DNA from: an uncultured Eubacteriales bacterium
GTDB lineage: Bacteria; Bacillota; Clostridia; Christensenellales; CAG-138
Reading direction: 5' to 3'
DNA: 64,000 nt
Assembly (NCBI GenBank): GCA_902765005.1
Contig: CACWYB010000004.1
Location: 31,179 to 95,178, forward strand
Shown: piece after piece, positions 63,411 to 64,000 of the stretch
Numbering within the stretch: position 1 is the first letter of the stretch
Layout of the letters: each line of letters starts with the position of its first letter
Made by a program: the position numbers and the translations under genes
The notes under the pieces: model-generated
Seen by the model: the letters and a program-made list of their open reading frames with translations, nothing else
Told to the model about the DNA's origin: nothing
Databases searched by the model: none

Positions 63411-64000
63411 ATGTGGAATAGAAAAGATTTGAAAGCCAGGGGCAAGGCTGCCTTTTTGGCGAACTATTGGAAGTGTGTGCTGGTGGCTCTGATCCTGGCC
63501 GCCCTGGTGGGCAGCAGCGGCGGCGCGGCCCGCACCTCCAGCCAGACTTCCGGCAGTGATATAGGAAACGAATATCTGGTTGAGATGCAGGAGGAGGCCA
63601 TGAACAAGGTGCCCCTGTTGAACGGCGTTCTGGAGCTGACGGAGACCTTCTCCGCGAGCCAGCCGCTGCGGGGCGTTCGGATCAGCCTGGGCCTGGGCTC
63701 CAGTCTGGTGATGCTGCTGCTGAGCATCCTGGTGTTCAACCCCCTGATCGTGGGCTGCTATCGGTTTTTCCTGCAGAATAGCCGGGGCCTTAGCAACCTT
63801 CGCGAGCTGGGCGCAGGCTTTCGGGACGACTGGGGGAACGTGGTGCTGACCATGTTCCTCAAGAACCTGTTCATCTTTCTGTGGGCGCTGCTGTTCATCG
63901 TTCCCGGCATCGTCAAGGCCTATTCCTACCGGATGGTGCCTTACATCATTAAGGAGCACCCCGAGATCAGCGGCACGCAGGCCATCTCCCTGTCCCGGCA
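63411..64000 (+). CDS. DUF975-family membrane protein, N-terminal part
   Basis: The frame runs off the window after 196 residues. The protein starts MWNRKDLKARGKAAFLANYW, the typical DUF975 opening, with a membrane helix at about 20-38. A polar loop follows, then two more helices around 95-115 and 148-168. The repeating phrase FLKNLFIFLWALLFIVPGIV and YSYRMVPYI is diagnostic. The function is unknown; members are common in clostridial membranes. The remainder lies beyond the window. Confidence 0.88.
   Translation, partial: MWNRKDLKARGKAAFLANYWKCVLVALILAALVGSSGGAARTSSQTSGSDIGNEYLVEMQEEAMNKVPLLNGVLELTETFSASQPLRGVRISLGLGSSLVMLLLSILVFNPLIVGCYRFFLQNSRGLSNLRELGAGFRDDWGNVVLTMFLKNLFIFLWALLFIVPGIVKAYSYRMVPYIIKEHPEISGTQAISLSR

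Overview
The window is GC-rich DNA. Third codon positions are mostly G or C, so many long antisense frames stay open by chance. Genes are dense, with strong AGGAGG-type ribosome sites, sigma-A-like promoters (TTGNNN-17-TATANT) and short hairpin-plus-T-run terminators. The gene families (TrpR-like YerC, GGGtGRT protein, C_GCAxxG_C_C protein, DUF975, YwaF, DUF3899, the CD0519-type membrane protein, NlpC/P60 with long linkers, CxxC-repeat surface protein) point to an anaerobic, probably gut-associated Clostridia (Bacillota) of the high-GC Oscillospiraceae/Christensenellales kind. No rRNA, tRNA, CRISPR array, transposase or prophage was seen. The genus cannot be read from this sequence.

Layout. 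1-7.5 kb: the end of an oligopeptide ABC transporter operon (binding protein, two permeases, two ATPases, small membrane protein), in which one permease and both ATPases carry large extra segments. 7.6-11.4 kb: glutamine synthetase, glutaminase and a membrane protein in one overlapping operon. 11.4-15.4 kb: a leucine-rich-repeat lipoprotein facing a membrane-anchored RCC1/phosphodiester-glycosidase fusion. 15.5-18.5 kb: MFS transporter with an in-frame tandem duplication, PhzF-like isomerase and esterase. 18.5-28 kb (minus strand): M3 peptidase operon, deoD, YwaF and PAP2 membrane proteins, NlpC/P60 hydrolase, PepV-type dipeptidase, TrkA-C membrane protein. 28-33 kb: ICMT-like methyltransferase and a redox-type small protein, then a surface protein and an anchored esterase on the other strand. 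32.9-35.5 kb: polar amino-acid ABC transporter ending with a TrpR-like regulator, driven by a promoter whose spacer is a perfect palindrome. 35.6-38.2 kb: MATE exporter and acyltransferase.

38.3-41.7 kb: NifU-like scaffold plus GGGtGRT protein, ASCH protein, and a two-domain cystatin-like lipoprotein. 41.9-46.9 kb: GH13 glucosidase, GT4 glycosyltransferase, an acyltransferase-fold protein and an internally deleted acyl-CoA ligase. 47-48.4 kb: PstS-like protein with two tiny membrane proteins. 48.5-54.4 kb: sugar symporter, GyrI-like protein, hydrolase remnant, carboxylesterase and GH31 glycosidase. 54.5-58 kb: a signalling operon (BTAD regulator with a degenerate GGDEF domain, conserved unknown, diguanylate cyclase, Hpt). 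58-64 kb: SDR and VUT transporter, Na/Pi transporter, peptidase T, DUF5655, and the start of a DUF975 membrane protein.

Taken together the genes describe a peptide- and amino-acid-using anaerobe: peptide uptake, several peptidases, glutamine turnover and amino-acid uptake. Glycan use (GH13, GH31, sugar symporter) and a substantial cell-surface set are added to that. The most interesting points are the BTAD regulator that keeps a c-di-GMP I-site next to a degenerate GGDEF motif, the bacterial double cystatin, the palindromic operator paired with YerC, the insert-bearing Opp transporter, and a family of intergenic hairpin repeats.
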